Shown: positions 52,844 to 61,126 of the stretch, piece after piece
Layout of the letters: the number at the start of each line of letters is the position of its first letter
How positions within the stretch are numbered: the stretch's first letter is position 1
DNA from: Geomonas oryzae
GTDB taxonomy: Bacteria > Desulfobacterota > Desulfuromonadia > Geobacterales > Geobacteraceae
Direction of reading: 5' to 3'
NCBI RefSeq assembly: GCF_004117875.1
Contig: NZ_RAHW01000007.1
Span: 266,944-330,943, forward strand
DNA: 64,000 bases
Position numbers and translations under genes: made by a program
The notes under the pieces: generated by a model
Seen by the model: the letters and a program-made list of their open reading frames with translations, nothing else
What the model was told of the DNA's origin: nothing
Database searches by the model: none

Positions 52844-54069
52844 CCCCTCCCATCGGTCACCCCCCAGAGGGCCCCGGAATGCATGTCATGGAAAGCTGCC
52901 TGGTAAAGCTTGAGCATCTCTTCGCGGTACTTCGCGTCGACCCTGACCGCCTTCTCCGCCCAGCGGGCGCAGTAGCCGCACCGGGCGCAATCGCAGCCCC
53001 GGCAGTCGATATCCTTCAGGCCGTCCAGAAAGCCGTCCAGGAGCCGGTTGTCGATGTAGACCGGGTCCCAGTCCAGTCCCGCCAGCAGGCCGCGTTTTTC
53101 GGCAAGACGCTTCAGACGCATGAGACCGGTGGGGCTCGCCGTTGCCGGACGGAGGAAGAACCTCACGAACCTCCGGAGCCCGGCGAAGCCACCGCTTCCT
53201 CCGCCCCCCCGGTAGCCGTAGGGCTGGATCAGGTCGAGCAGGTTCCCGTCGAAGCGCCCTTCGGCGTAGGCCCTCACCCGGCGCGCCAACACCTGCGTCG
53301 GCGCACCCCGCTCCAGGATCTTGAAGGAGTGGTAGCCAAGCCCGGTGTAGGCCCCGAGGTCCTCGGGTCTGATGAACTCGGAGCGCAGGTAATGCGACGG
53401 ATCGGCGAGCTTCGCCGCGGAGCAGCGCAGGGCACAGTAATCGATCATGAAGCCGCGGCTTTCGTGTCCCTTCTGCGAGGCGTGCGACAGGTTCACCATG
53501 TGCTGTCCCGACCAGGGGCAGAAGATGAGGCAGTTGGAGTTGACGATGAGCTGAAGCTCGATGCGCGCCGCCTCTCGGATCGCCTGCAGCATGGCGAAGT
53601 CCCGGTTCACCGCGATCGATTCGAGCGTGATGCAGTCCGCCCCCAAGTCCTCCCAGAACTTGGCCTTCGCCACGCAGTCCACCCGCGCGTAGACGCCCAC
53701 CCGCACCTTGAGACGCGGGTGCCGCTTCTTTATGACCGGAAGCAGGAAGGGGAGCGAAACGGTGACCGAGGTGACGCCGCACTCCTCTACGAAAGCGAGC
53801 AGCCGTTCCAGGTCCTTTTGCCCCTTGCGCGTGAACTCACGGTTGTCCAGGCAGGCGGGGTTCAAAAGGTAGTTGAACCCGATCCCCCTGCGCGCCGCAT
53901 CTTCGACGTGGGCGCGGAACCGATCCCTGCCAAGAGGCGCCAGCATGAAGGAGGCGCGCCCCCCGCCTATGCTGTCACTAGCGAGCTTGCCGAAGAGTTC
54001 CGCGACCGGGAAACCTTCCAGGGCGGGCAGCAGGTCTGGTTCGAAATTGGTGGCGACGGAGAACTTCAT
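52840..54069 (-). CDS. U32-family protein with four-Cys site (possible O2-independent hydroxylase)
   Basis: Length is 409 aa from the ATG at 54069, which overlaps the methyltransferase stop (ATGA). It is a TIM-barrel-like U32 family protein related to UbiU/UbiV, TrhP and RlhA. Candidate [4Fe-4S] ligands are C180 and C184, then C212 and C216. A C-terminal Cys cluster (CRGCDCARCGYC) adds five more and is unusual. UbiU/UbiV hydroxylate quinone precursors without O2; a like role on the PKS product is inference. Its stop overlaps the PKS start. Confidence 0.8.
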   Translation of the reverse strand: MKFSVATNFEPDLLPALEGFPVAELFGKLASDSIGGGRASFMLAPLGRDRFRAHVEDAARRGIGFNYLLNPACLDNREFTRKGQKDLERLLAFVEECGVTSVTVSLPFLLPVIKKRHPRLKVRVGVYARVDCVAKAKFWEDLGADCITLESIAVNRDFAMLQAIREAARIELQLIVNSNCLIFCPWSGQHMVNLSHASQKGHESRGFMIDYCALRCSAAKLADPSHYLRSEFIRPEDLGAYTGLGYHSFKILERGAPTQVLARRVRAYAEGRFDGNLLDLIQPYGYRGGGGSGGFAGLRRFVRFFLRPATASPTGLMRLKRLAEKRGLLAGLDWDPVYIDNRLLDGFLDGLKDIDCRGCDCARCGYCARWAEKAVRVDAKYREEMLKLYQAAFHDMHSGALWGVTDGRG

Positions 54070-54773
54070 GATTTGTCCCCGGAGAGAACGAGCAGCCAGA
54101 ACGGCTCGCGGCGGATCTTGAAGGAAAGGGCACCCGCCTGCTGCGCCCACAAGGCGAGTTCCTCGACCGTGAACGCCTTCAGCACGGAGAGCGGGCCGTC
54201 ATACCGGGTCATGCGGTTTCTGGTGAAAATTCTCGTGAGTCCATAGATGAGGAGGTAGGCGACCCAGCTCCTGCGCAGGTCCATGACGAGGTATCCCCTC
54301 CGCGCCACACGCAGGATTTCCCGCAGTGCGGCGATCCCGTCCGGCTCCTTCATGTGGTGCATGGTCTTGCTGCATAGCACGAAATCGAAGCTCCCATCCC
54401 GGAACGGGAGCTCCAAGGCATCGGCGACCATCAGCTCGATCTCGGGGTATTGCACTGTGCACGTGCGCGCGATGTCTATGGTGCGGCTGTTGATGTCGAC
54501 TGCGGTGATGCTGATATCGATCCCTTTTTTACGCGCCCACTCAACCATAGTAACCGGGAGGTCGGCGGAACCGGTGGCGACGTCAAGCACCGTGATCCGC
54601 GCGAGCCCATTCGCCCGAGCCGACAGGTGTTTCAAAAGCGCCCGGCGGTCGCCCAGATAACGGTTCACCGTGCGAATGTCGGCGAGGCTCCCCTCGAGTT
54701 CGTCGACACTGCAGACGTCCGAGGGGAGATCGAGAAATTCCAGGTTTGTCCTCCGGCGGGGGATAAACGGCAT
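54066..54773 (-). CDS. SAM-dependent methyltransferase of the type III PKS operon
   Basis: Length is 235 aa from the ATG at 54773. It is a class I Rossmann fold: motif I VLDVATGSADLP, acidic loop VDINSR, and the motif near DFVLCSKTMHHM. The C-terminal pattern LLIYGLTRIFTRNRMTRYDG is typical of methyltransferases that accompany type III PKS genes and methylate a phenol or its precursor. It sits 20 bases after the exported-protein gene and overlaps the U32 gene. Confidence 0.88.
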   Translation of the reverse strand: MPFIPRRRTNLEFLDLPSDVCSVDELEGSLADIRTVNRYLGDRRALLKHLSARANGLARITVLDVATGSADLPVTMVEWARKKGIDISITAVDINSRTIDIARTCTVQYPEIELMVADALELPFRDGSFDFVLCSKTMHHMKEPDGIAALREILRVARRGYLVMDLRRSWVAYLLIYGLTRIFTRNRMTRYDGPLSVLKAFTVEELALWAQQAGALSFKIRREPFWLLVLSGDKS

Positions 54774-54793
54774 AGGCTGGTTCTTTCCCTTTT

Positions 54794-55576
54794 CTATTTG
54801 GGCCAACAGGGGCTGGTCAACTCGATGCGCCAAATCGGTCCGCCGGTGGCGAGCGGCCCCACGAATTTGACGAAGGCGGGCACCTCGTCCATGACGGTCC
54901 AGATGTGGTTGTCCGGCGGGCTCTTGCCGAGGAGCGCGGCGGGAAGCCTCAGCAGTCCGAGCTTCGGTTTCAGCACGTAGTGGTTTGCCGTCTTCTCGAC
55001 GTCACCGATCAGTATCTTGTTCTCCCCGGAAGGGGACATCTCCAACTCGATCACCCTCGGTGTCGGGGTGAAAGCCACCATGCGGATGGTCTCACGGCTC
55101 CCCCTGACGAGGTTCTTCATCACCGTAGGCACCATGCCGTTGTAGACGTCGGGCGGCAGTTCCAGCTCCCCCTGCATGACCTTCTCGCGGCCGTCTTTTC
55201 CTTTCACGTGCACCCGATAGGTGCCGGGGCTCCGTTCCAGGGACACATCGAGGTCCTCGTCAAAAGACTTCCCTTTCTGGATGAGACGGTAGCTCTTCAG
55301 GAGGAAATGGTGCTGCTGTGAGAAGACGACTGTCTCGTCGTGGAGAGAACCGTCCTTGAAATAGAGCACGATGCGGGTCTTTATCCCGCCGTCATTTGGT
55401 AGCTGCAGAAAATCACCGGAAGCGATCCGATTGCCTGCTTCGTCCTTCAGTACGAGGAAGCCGCGCACCATTCCTTCCGTGAACCTCACCGTCACCGGTG
55501 CGCCCTGTACCGGCAAAGGCAACAGCAGCAAAAGTACCAACAGCAGCTTGCTACTCATTCGACTGAACGCAGACAC
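54794..55576 (-). CDS. exported hypothetical protein, 260 aa
   Basis: The start is GTG at 55576 after AAGGAGCGACA; ATG at 55558 has no ribosome site. Signal peptide: residues about 7-27 are Leu-rich, followed by a cut-like Gly-Ala-Pro. The rest is beta-rich, with a WxVxD-like segment near the end (IWTVMDEVPAFVKFVGP). This C-terminal type is seen in outer-membrane lipid or polymer proteins, but I cannot name a family. As first gene of the PKS operon it may handle or carry the product at the envelope. Confidence 0.75.
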   Translation of the reverse strand: MSAFSRMSSKLLLVLLLLLPLPVQGAPVTVRFTEGMVRGFLVLKDEAGNRIASGDFLQLPNDGGIKTRIVLYFKDGSLHDETVVFSQQHHFLLKSYRLIQKGKSFDEDLDVSLERSPGTYRVHVKGKDGREKVMQGELELPPDVYNGMVPTVMKNLVRGSRETIRMVAFTPTPRVIELEMSPSGENKILIGDVEKTANHYVLKPKLGLLRLPAALLGKSPPDNHIWTVMDEVPAFVKFVGPLATGGPIWRIELTSPCWPK

Positions 55577-55670
55577 TGTCGCTCCTTGGTACTGAAGTGG
55601 AATTGTGTGACAAAGCATTTGGCAATTCTAACACATTATCGTCAATGTGCTGGAGCGACGTACACCTCTG

Positions 55671-57086
55671 TCAGCGTTTGCGGCTCATCCGCTTGGCGAA
55701 ACGGGTATAGCGCCAGTACGGTGTCGGTAACCCCACGGCAGTGCCTATCCGGCGCAAAGCCCCAATTACCGGGGCTTGTGTATCAAGCAGATTGATGCAC
55801 CGCGACGGCGCCCTTATGCCGCTGTCCAAAAGCGTCCGGGCCTGCTGCGGGGTAAGCTGCGGCGAAAAATAGAAAGCCGGCATGAGCAGATCGTCTCCCG
55901 TCGCAACCAGCCCGTCCCGCAACGCGATTCCGTGCAAACCCGTACCCGGATAGACGCGTATCCCGGTGGTCAGGAAGGCGTGGTCTTTGTCGCTCAGGTA
56001 GCGGTTCAGAAAGGTCACCGTCTTCCCCAGGGTCATCTCATCTTCGGAGGGACCACCCAGGAGAAAGCACCACAGGGCGCGCAGGCGTGAACTTGAAACA
56101 AGTTCCGCGGCACGGTGCACCTCGTCCTCGTCGAATCCCTTGCCAAGCGCAGCCAGGGTGGTGCCGGCTGCACTCTCGGGGGTGATGACCGCGGAAGCAA
56201 CTCCCGCGCGGGCCATCAACTCAAGTTGTTTCCTGGTGAGCCCCTTCGGGGAAAGGGACGAGACGCTGAAGCGGGCCTTGATCCCACGCCTCAAAATCTC
56301 ATCGAGAAGGGTTTCGAGATACCCCTCCGGTTCGTTGAAGATGCTGTCCACGAACTCGAACTCGCGGGCCCGGGTGTTATGCATCGCCGACAGGATCTCA
56401 TCGACCACCGCTCCCGGCTCCCTGACCCGCCACGAGTCACCCTCGATACTGCGGTAGGTGCAGTATAGGCATCGATGGGTACAGCCCCTCTTTCCCTGTA
56501 TGGGGAGCACCGGCTCCAGCGCGAGGTAACGCCGTGTCTCCACCCATCGGTGCAGGCGCGGAGTGATGAAGGAACCGGCGCCTGCGCCCCCCCCGCCCGC
56601 GTCCGCCACGCCCATTTTGCTGCGGCGGACCACCCCTACCACACGTCCGGCTTGCTCGGCTCCTTCAGCGCGAAAGAAAAGCGGTGCGGCATGCTCCCCC
56701 TCCCCGACAACGGCATGGTCCAGGTCGAGGAAGTCCAGGACCTGCTGCGGCATGATGCTCACGCCCGAGCCTCCCACCAGTATTCTGGCTTCGCTGCGCG
56801 ACTTGATGAGATCCACCAGGAGCCGCACCTCGGGGAGATAGGACTTGGGGGCGAGAAAGTTGCAGTTGTCGAGATTTCTTACGGAAAGGGCGATGCCGTC
56901 GGGAACGAACGCGGCGATGGCGTTCTCAGTTGCGCGCAACGCATCCCGCGCGAAGCAGAGGTCGAGGAGGCGGACCTGGAAGCCTGCCTGCAGCAGCGCC
57001 TCGGCCACCCAGGCCGCGCCGAGAGGAACCGTCGGCTGTGGGGCGTGCTCACGGTTCGTGCTGATGACGAGTATGCGGCAGGGCAC
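55671..57086 (-). CDS. second B12-binding-domain radical SAM protein
   Basis: Length is 471 aa. The start is GTG at 57086 with a perfect AGGAGGAAGAT. The N-terminal cobalamin-like domain (about 1-140) again lacks DxHxxG. The radical SAM core carries C-x3-C-x2-C in CTHRCLYC. A Gly/Ala-rich linker (about 155-170) joins the two. It runs 94 bases before the PKS operon on the same strand, so it may be part of it. The function is unknown. Confidence 0.87.
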   Translation of the reverse strand: MPCRILVISTNREHAPQPTVPLGAAWVAEALLQAGFQVRLLDLCFARDALRATENAIAAFVPDGIALSVRNLDNCNFLAPKSYLPEVRLLVDLIKSRSEARILVGGSGVSIMPQQVLDFLDLDHAVVGEGEHAAPLFFRAEGAEQAGRVVGVVRRSKMGVADAGGGGAGAGSFITPRLHRWVETRRYLALEPVLPIQGKRGCTHRCLYCTYRSIEGDSWRVREPGAVVDEILSAMHNTRAREFEFVDSIFNEPEGYLETLLDEILRRGIKARFSVSSLSPKGLTRKQLELMARAGVASAVITPESAAGTTLAALGKGFDEDEVHRAAELVSSSRLRALWCFLLGGPSEDEMTLGKTVTFLNRYLSDKDHAFLTTGIRVYPGTGLHGIALRDGLVATGDDLLMPAFYFSPQLTPQQARTLLDSGIRAPSRCINLLDTQAPVIGALRRIGTAVGLPTPYWRYTRFAKRMSRKR

Positions 57087-57166
57087 ATCTTCCTCCTGAA
57101 AAACAGTACCTTGCACCTCATAGACCGGCACAAAAAGTGTTGAACAGACAATGTGGCAGGAGTAAA

Positions 57167-57262
57167 ATGTTTCTTATGGAGGGAGCACAAGACAAAGAAC
57201 TTCACAAACCAATACAAAAACAACTCCAGGTGCATGAAGCGGCATCCGGGGTTGGTAACTGA
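57167..57262 (+). CDS. 31-residue small ORF, divergent from the radical SAM gene
   Basis: ATG at 57167 after GCAGGAGTAAA. The product starts MFLMEGAQDKELHKPIQKQL and ends in a Gly/Ser-rich stretch (AASGVGN). It contrasts with the surroundings in its A-rich codons. The short distance to the divergent radical SAM start (80 bases) makes a peptide substrate thinkable, but no Cys or aromatic modification sites stand out. Two terminator-like hairpins follow, which supports a separate transcript. Confidence 0.4.
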   Translation: MFLMEGAQDKELHKPIQKQLQVHEAASGVGN

Positions 57263-57267
57263 CGTTC

Positions 57268-57300
57268 AGGAGACCAGGCCGAAAGGCTCATATATCTCGT
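57268..57300 (+). ncRNA. structured RNA candidate with GNRA tetraloop hairpin
   Basis: GAGA(CC)AGGCC-GAAA-GGCTC(ATATA)TCTC folds as a closed hairpin with a GAAA tetraloop. It lies after the 31-codon ORF and ahead of two terminators. It may be part of a leader or a short RNA; no known class fits. Confidence 0.3.
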
Positions 57301-57386
57301 CCGTTATGGCATAAAAAGACCAGAAAAGGGTGGCTACAGCAGTTACTTCAAGAAGCACCAAAACCACTCCACGGATTGAGCAGGTT

Positions 57387-57408
57387 CACTGGACGCCAGT
57401 TATTTTTT
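57387..57408 (+). terminator. intrinsic terminator, short stem
   Basis: ACTGG-ACG-CCAGT followed by TATTTTTTTC. The stem is 5 bp only, but the U-run is strong. No gene larger than the 31-codon ORF lies upstream on this strand. Confidence 0.5.
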
Positions 57409-57414
57409 TCACAT

Positions 57415-57446
57415 AAGGCTCGATGACTATGCATCGGGCCTTTTCC
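57415..57446 (+). terminator. second intrinsic terminator
   Basis: An 11-base arm AAGGCTCGATG pairs with CATCGGGCCTT (one G-U) around ACTATG and runs into TTTTCCGTTT. It lies just ahead of the hydrolase gene, after the terminator at 57387. Confidence 0.55.
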
Positions 57447-57568
57447 GTTTCACACACTTTCAACCGTTGCCTGTTCCGTTGCCTGTCCCACCACAAAAGA
57501 GTATCAGAATCCTCGTTTTTCGCCGCCCCCCGCCCGCGTTCCGCCTGTCTTCTGTTAAACTACCCGAC

Positions 57569-58444
57569 ATGAACATCGTCACCCTCCCCCTTTCATGCTG
57601 TCGTCTGTCGGAAACCGAGACTCTCGCCTACCGTACCTACGGGACCGGGCCTACCAACGTCATCCTGGTGCACGGCCTGGCGGCAAGATCCGAGACATGG
57701 AGTGATCTCGTTTCGCTCTTCCCCGCCAACCGTTACAGCGTCCACCTGCTCGACCTGCTCGGGTCCGGAGAATCCTCTAAGCCCAAAGAAGGGGACTACT
57801 CCATCCGCGGTCACGCACTCCGCCTCATCGCCTTCCTGAAGAAGGAAGGGCTCGCACAGGTCGTCCTCGCCGGCCATTCGCTCGGCGGAGCAGTGGTGCT
57901 GCTGACCGCGATAGAGGTGATGCTCCGGGATGAGCGCGATCTTCTGTCCTCCATGATCATCATGGCCGGCCCGGGTTACCTCCAGCGGCTACCACTCATG
58001 GCGGAGATTTTCAAAAACCGTTACGCCGCCGCCCTCTTCGTTGCCCTTTATGCACCGGACATTTGGGTGAAAGTCGGACTTAAGATGGCCTACCACGACC
58101 ACAGCCTCATCGACCGGGAACACATCGCCAGGTACGCCCCCTGCTACCGCAACAAAGCCGCCAAGCGTGCCCTTGTCGCGACATGTTGCAGCCTGGTGCC
58201 GGTCAACCAGGAAGAGATCACTTCACGTTACCAGGACCTGCGTCTGCCGGTATTGCTTCTTTGGGGAAGGCACGACGAGATCGTGCCACTGTCACAGGGG
58301 AGTCGCCTGCAAGCTGCTATTCCAGGGGCTAAACTACGGGTGATCGAACAATGCGGACACAACCCTCAGGAGGAGAAACCTGTTGAAACTTATGAGATCA
58401 TTGATAGTTTCATCGGAGAGGCCGTGAAAGAAAAACACTCGTAA
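57569..58444 (+). CDS. alpha/beta hydrolase
   Basis: Length is 291 aa, most likely from the ATG at 57569. The fold is complete: oxyanion loop HGLAARSETW, nucleophile Ser in GHSLGG, catalytic Asp near LLWGRHDEIVPL, His in EQCGHNPQ. Such hydrolases act as esterases or lipases. It is in its own direction next to the PKS/radical SAM region but not part of it. Confidence 0.9.
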   Translation: MNIVTLPLSCCRLSETETLAYRTYGTGPTNVILVHGLAARSETWSDLVSLFPANRYSVHLLDLLGSGESSKPKEGDYSIRGHALRLIAFLKKEGLAQVVLAGHSLGGAVVLLTAIEVMLRDERDLLSSMIIMAGPGYLQRLPLMAEIFKNRYAAALFVALYAPDIWVKVGLKMAYHDHSLIDREHIARYAPCYRNKAAKRALVATCCSLVPVNQEEITSRYQDLRLPVLLLWGRHDEIVPLSQGSRLQAAIPGAKLRVIEQCGHNPQEEKPVETYEIIDSFIGEAVKEKHS

Positions 58445-58457
58445 AGCCAAAGGCGCA

Positions 58458-58486
58458 TTGATTCCAGACAACGGTAGTGCTATGTT
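58458..58486 (+). promoter_or_regulatory. sigma-70-type promoter of the OmpA lipoprotein gene
   Basis: TTGATT (58458-58463), 17 bases, TATGTT (58481-58486), about 40 bases ahead of the start codon. Confidence 0.5.
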
Positions 58487-58527
58487 TGGTGAGTTCCATC
58501 ATATTTTACTCAACAAGGAGATGGAGT

Positions 58528-59217
58528 ATGAAAGCACGTTTGATAGCGAGAATGATCGTTGGAATGACAGCAGCCGCCCTGTTAGTAACCGGTTGCGCAA
58601 CCAATCCTGACGGAAGCTACGAGTACAAGAGAACCGGCCTGGGAGCTTTGGGCGGTGCGGTTCTGGGTGCCGGTGCCGGCGCGCTCATCGGCGGCAAATC
58701 CCACCGCGGACGCAACGCGGCCATCGGCGGGTTAACCGGTGCGGTCATCGGCGGAGGCGTGGGCAATTACATGGACCGCCAGGCGGCTGCGCTCAAAAAG
58801 AGCATGCCCCAGGCTGAGGTGGTGCGCGACGGCGACAAGGTTTATGTGGCCCTTCCCTCGGGTGTCCTCTTCGACGTGGGCAAGGACGTCCTGAAGCCGG
58901 AAGCGAAAGATGCCCTCAGCAAGGCGGCCCCCACCCTCAAGGACTCCCAGACCACCATCGTCATCGAGGGGCACACCGACTCCTCCGGCTCCGACGCCAT
59001 CAACCAGCCGCTCAGCGAGCGGCGCGCCGGTCGCGTGCGCGACTTCCTGATTTCCCAAGGGGTACCGGCATCGAAGATGGCCGCCGTTGGGTACGGGTCC
59101 ACCCGCCCGGCCGTGGCGAACGATACCGAGGCCAACCGCGCCTTGAACCGCCGCGTGCAGATCGAGCTCACTCCGAACGAGAAGCTCAAGGCACAGGAAG
59201 GAAGCGGCAGCAACTAG
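58528..59217 (+). CDS. OmpA-family lipoprotein
   Basis: Length is 229 aa, ATG after AAGGAGATGGAGT. The signal peptide ends in the lipobox LVTGC. Residues about 40-80 form a glycine-zipper stretch (GALGGAVLGAGAGALIGG), then an OmpA-like peptidoglycan-binding domain (about 105-220) with FDVGKDVLKPEA, IEGHTDSSGSD and NRALNRRVQI. It links the outer membrane to peptidoglycan. A good terminator follows. Confidence 0.92.
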   Translation: MKARLIARMIVGMTAAALLVTGCATNPDGSYEYKRTGLGALGGAVLGAGAGALIGGKSHRGRNAAIGGLTGAVIGGGVGNYMDRQAAALKKSMPQAEVVRDGDKVYVALPSGVLFDVGKDVLKPEAKDALSKAAPTLKDSQTTIVIEGHTDSSGSDAINQPLSERRAGRVRDFLISQGVPASKMAAVGYGSTRPAVANDTEANRALNRRVQIELTPNEKLKAQEGSGSN

Positions 59218-59231
59218 CTCCCTCAAACAGC

Positions 59232-59268
59232 AACGGGACGCCGACCTCGGCGTCCCGTTCTTCTTTCT
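59232..59268 (+). terminator. intrinsic terminator of the OmpA gene
   Basis: Stem AACGGGACGCCGA with TCGGCGTCCCGTT (59232-59244 and 59247-59259), then CTTCTTTCT. Confidence 0.8.
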
Positions 59269-59287
59269 AGCTACCTGAAATCCCCGC

Positions 59288-60187
59288 CTACTTCACGAAG
59301 GTACCGTTGCGGTACTCCTCAAAGGCCTGCTCCAACTCTTCCTGCGTATTCATGACGATGGGGCCGTACCACGCCACAGGCTCCCCGATAGGTTTCCCCG
59401 AGATCAAAAGGAAGCGCACCGGTTTCCCCTGTGTGGTTACCGATACCACGTCGCCGTCCTCGAAAAGGATGAGGTTCTCGGGACCGCACTCACACTGTCG
59501 ATCGAGGTCGAAGTAGTTGTTACCGACCACCTCGTGCCCGAAGGCGTTGCGCTCGTGATCGAAGTAACCTTCACCGTCGATAACGTAGGCCAAGGCCGTA
59601 TAGCCTCGCTTTATCGGGTGGGTGAAGCTGCTCCCCTCGGGGATGGTTACGTCCAAATACTCAGGATCGACCACCACGTCCCGTACCGGTCCCTGCACGC
59701 CCCCCGCCGTCCCGGCGATCACCTTCACCTTGATGCCGTTCATGGTGACCTCCGGTATCTCCGACGCGACGATCCCGCGATAGCGCGGCGCCATCATCTT
59801 CTGTGAGGCGGGGAGATTCGCCCAAAGCTGAAAGCCCCACATGAGCCCCTCCCCGTCGCCAAGCGGCATTTCCTGATGGATGATGCCGCTGCCGGCAGTC
59901 ATCCACTGCAGATCGCCGGAATCGATCACACCTTTGTTTCCCATACTGTCACCATGTTCCACTTTCCCATGGAGCACATAGGTTATGGTCTCGATGCCGC
60001 GGTGCGGGTGCCATGGAAAGCCCTTCAAGTAATGCGGCGGGTAGTTGGAATGGAAGTCGTCGAAGAGCAGGAACGGGTCCAAAAGCGGCGCCTCGTGGTA
60101 CCCGAAGGCGCGCTTCAGGTGCACGCCCGCCCCCTCGATGGTCGGCTCGCTCTTCCATATCTTCCGTATCTTTCGCAGGGTCTCCAT
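59288..60187 (-). CDS. pirin-family cupin protein
   Basis: Length is 299 aa, ATG at 60187. Two cupin folds; the first has the pirin metal site HPHRGIETITYVL, with His in GSGIIHQEMP. The C-terminal half (about 165-290) includes ISGKPIGEPVAWYGPIVMN, the family end motif. Pirins bind iron, and some oxidise quercetin. The neighbouring DJ-1-type gene shares the strand, with 59 bases between. Confidence 0.92.
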   Translation of the reverse strand: METLRKIRKIWKSEPTIEGAGVHLKRAFGYHEAPLLDPFLLFDDFHSNYPPHYLKGFPWHPHRGIETITYVLHGKVEHGDSMGNKGVIDSGDLQWMTAGSGIIHQEMPLGDGEGLMWGFQLWANLPASQKMMAPRYRGIVASEIPEVTMNGIKVKVIAGTAGGVQGPVRDVVVDPEYLDVTIPEGSSFTHPIKRGYTALAYVIDGEGYFDHERNAFGHEVVGNNYFDLDRQCECGPENLILFEDGDVVSVTTQGKPVRFLLISGKPIGEPVAWYGPIVMNTQEELEQAFEEYRNGTFVK

Positions 60188-60245
60188 AATAGCTCCTTTC
60201 GTGATGGGCTCCGCTGTCCCGGGTGTCAGCGCGGCTCGGGACAGG

Positions 60246-60926
60246 TTACCGCTTCAACAGCTTCAGTAGCGCTTCGGCAGCAGGTGCGGATGACGCCGGG
60301 TTCTGGCCGGTCACGAGCTTACCGTCAACTTCAACGTGGGGAGCCCAGTCTCCCCCGCTCCGGAAGGTCGCACCACGCTGCTTAAGCCGGTCCTCCAGGA
60401 GGAACGGCACAACATCGGTCAGCCCCACCGCCTCTTCTTCTGCGTTGGTGAAGCCGGTAACATGCTTTCCCTTCACCAGGAAATCGCCATCCGCTCCCTT
60501 TACATCCGCCAGCACCGCCGGGGCGTGGCAAACGGCGCCCACCGGTTTGTCGGCCCGCACAAAGGCCTCGATGAGTGCGATGGAATCCGCATCGAGCGCC
60601 AGGTCCCACAGCGGCCCGTGTCCACCGGGATAGAAGATCGCGTCGAAGTCATTCACAGACACCTCGCGCAGCTTTCTGGAATGAGCGAGGTCATCCTGCG
60701 CCGCCTGGTCGTCCTTGAAGCGCATCGTCGCCTCGGTCTCGTTCTCCGGCAGATTGCTCTTCGGATCCACCGGGGGCATTCCTCCCCTGGGCGAGGCGAT
60801 GGTCACCGACGCCCCTGCATCGTGGAAGACGTAATAGGGCGCGGCAAGCTCTTCCAGCCAGAAGCCGGTCCTCTCTCCAGTGTCGCCTAACTTGTCATGC
60901 GAGGTCACCACCATCAGAATTTTCAT
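60246..60926 (-). CDS. DJ-1/PfpI family protein (glyoxalase III-like)
   Basis: Length is 226 aa from the ATG at 60926 after AGGAGTCAGTG. It has the nucleophile elbow GAVCHAP (Cys), the Glu/Asp partner early (TGFWLEEL) and FYPGGHG. The size and motifs match the Hsp31/HchA-like group that detoxifies methylglyoxal or acts as a holdase. It is followed by the pirin gene on the same strand, so a stress operon is possible. Confidence 0.9.
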   Translation of the reverse strand: MKILMVVTSHDKLGDTGERTGFWLEELAAPYYVFHDAGASVTIASPRGGMPPVDPKSNLPENETEATMRFKDDQAAQDDLAHSRKLREVSVNDFDAIFYPGGHGPLWDLALDADSIALIEAFVRADKPVGAVCHAPAVLADVKGADGDFLVKGKHVTGFTNAEEEAVGLTDVVPFLLEDRLKQRGATFRSGGDWAPHVEVDGKLVTGQNPASSAPAAEALLKLLKR

Positions 60927-61069
60927 CACTGACTCCTTTGCGCGTTGCAGCCTGCGGGAAAGTATCGGGATTTGGTTGAGCACTGCTAAGTCTTACAACA
61001 TCCCGGGGATATATCAACCTACAGGCTTATGTTTGGCGCCTTCGCATCGATCGGCTGCTGTCGGTGAGG

Positions 61070-61098
61070 TTGACACTGCCGGGTTCCGTGCTTACGTT
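61070..61098 (+). promoter_or_regulatory. promoter-like pair upstream of lon
   Basis: Perfect TTGACA (61070-61075), 17 bases, TACGTT (61093-61098), about 28 bases ahead of the ATG. I saw no clear heat-shock sigma-32 pattern. Confidence 0.45.
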
Positions 61099-61126
61099 TT
61101 ATTAAAACCAAGCCAGGAGTCTCATC

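Noticed and set aside
57330..57416. 28-codon ORF with GTG start between the two hairpin regions
   Set aside because: No proper ribosome spacing and the frame runs through an intrinsic terminator.
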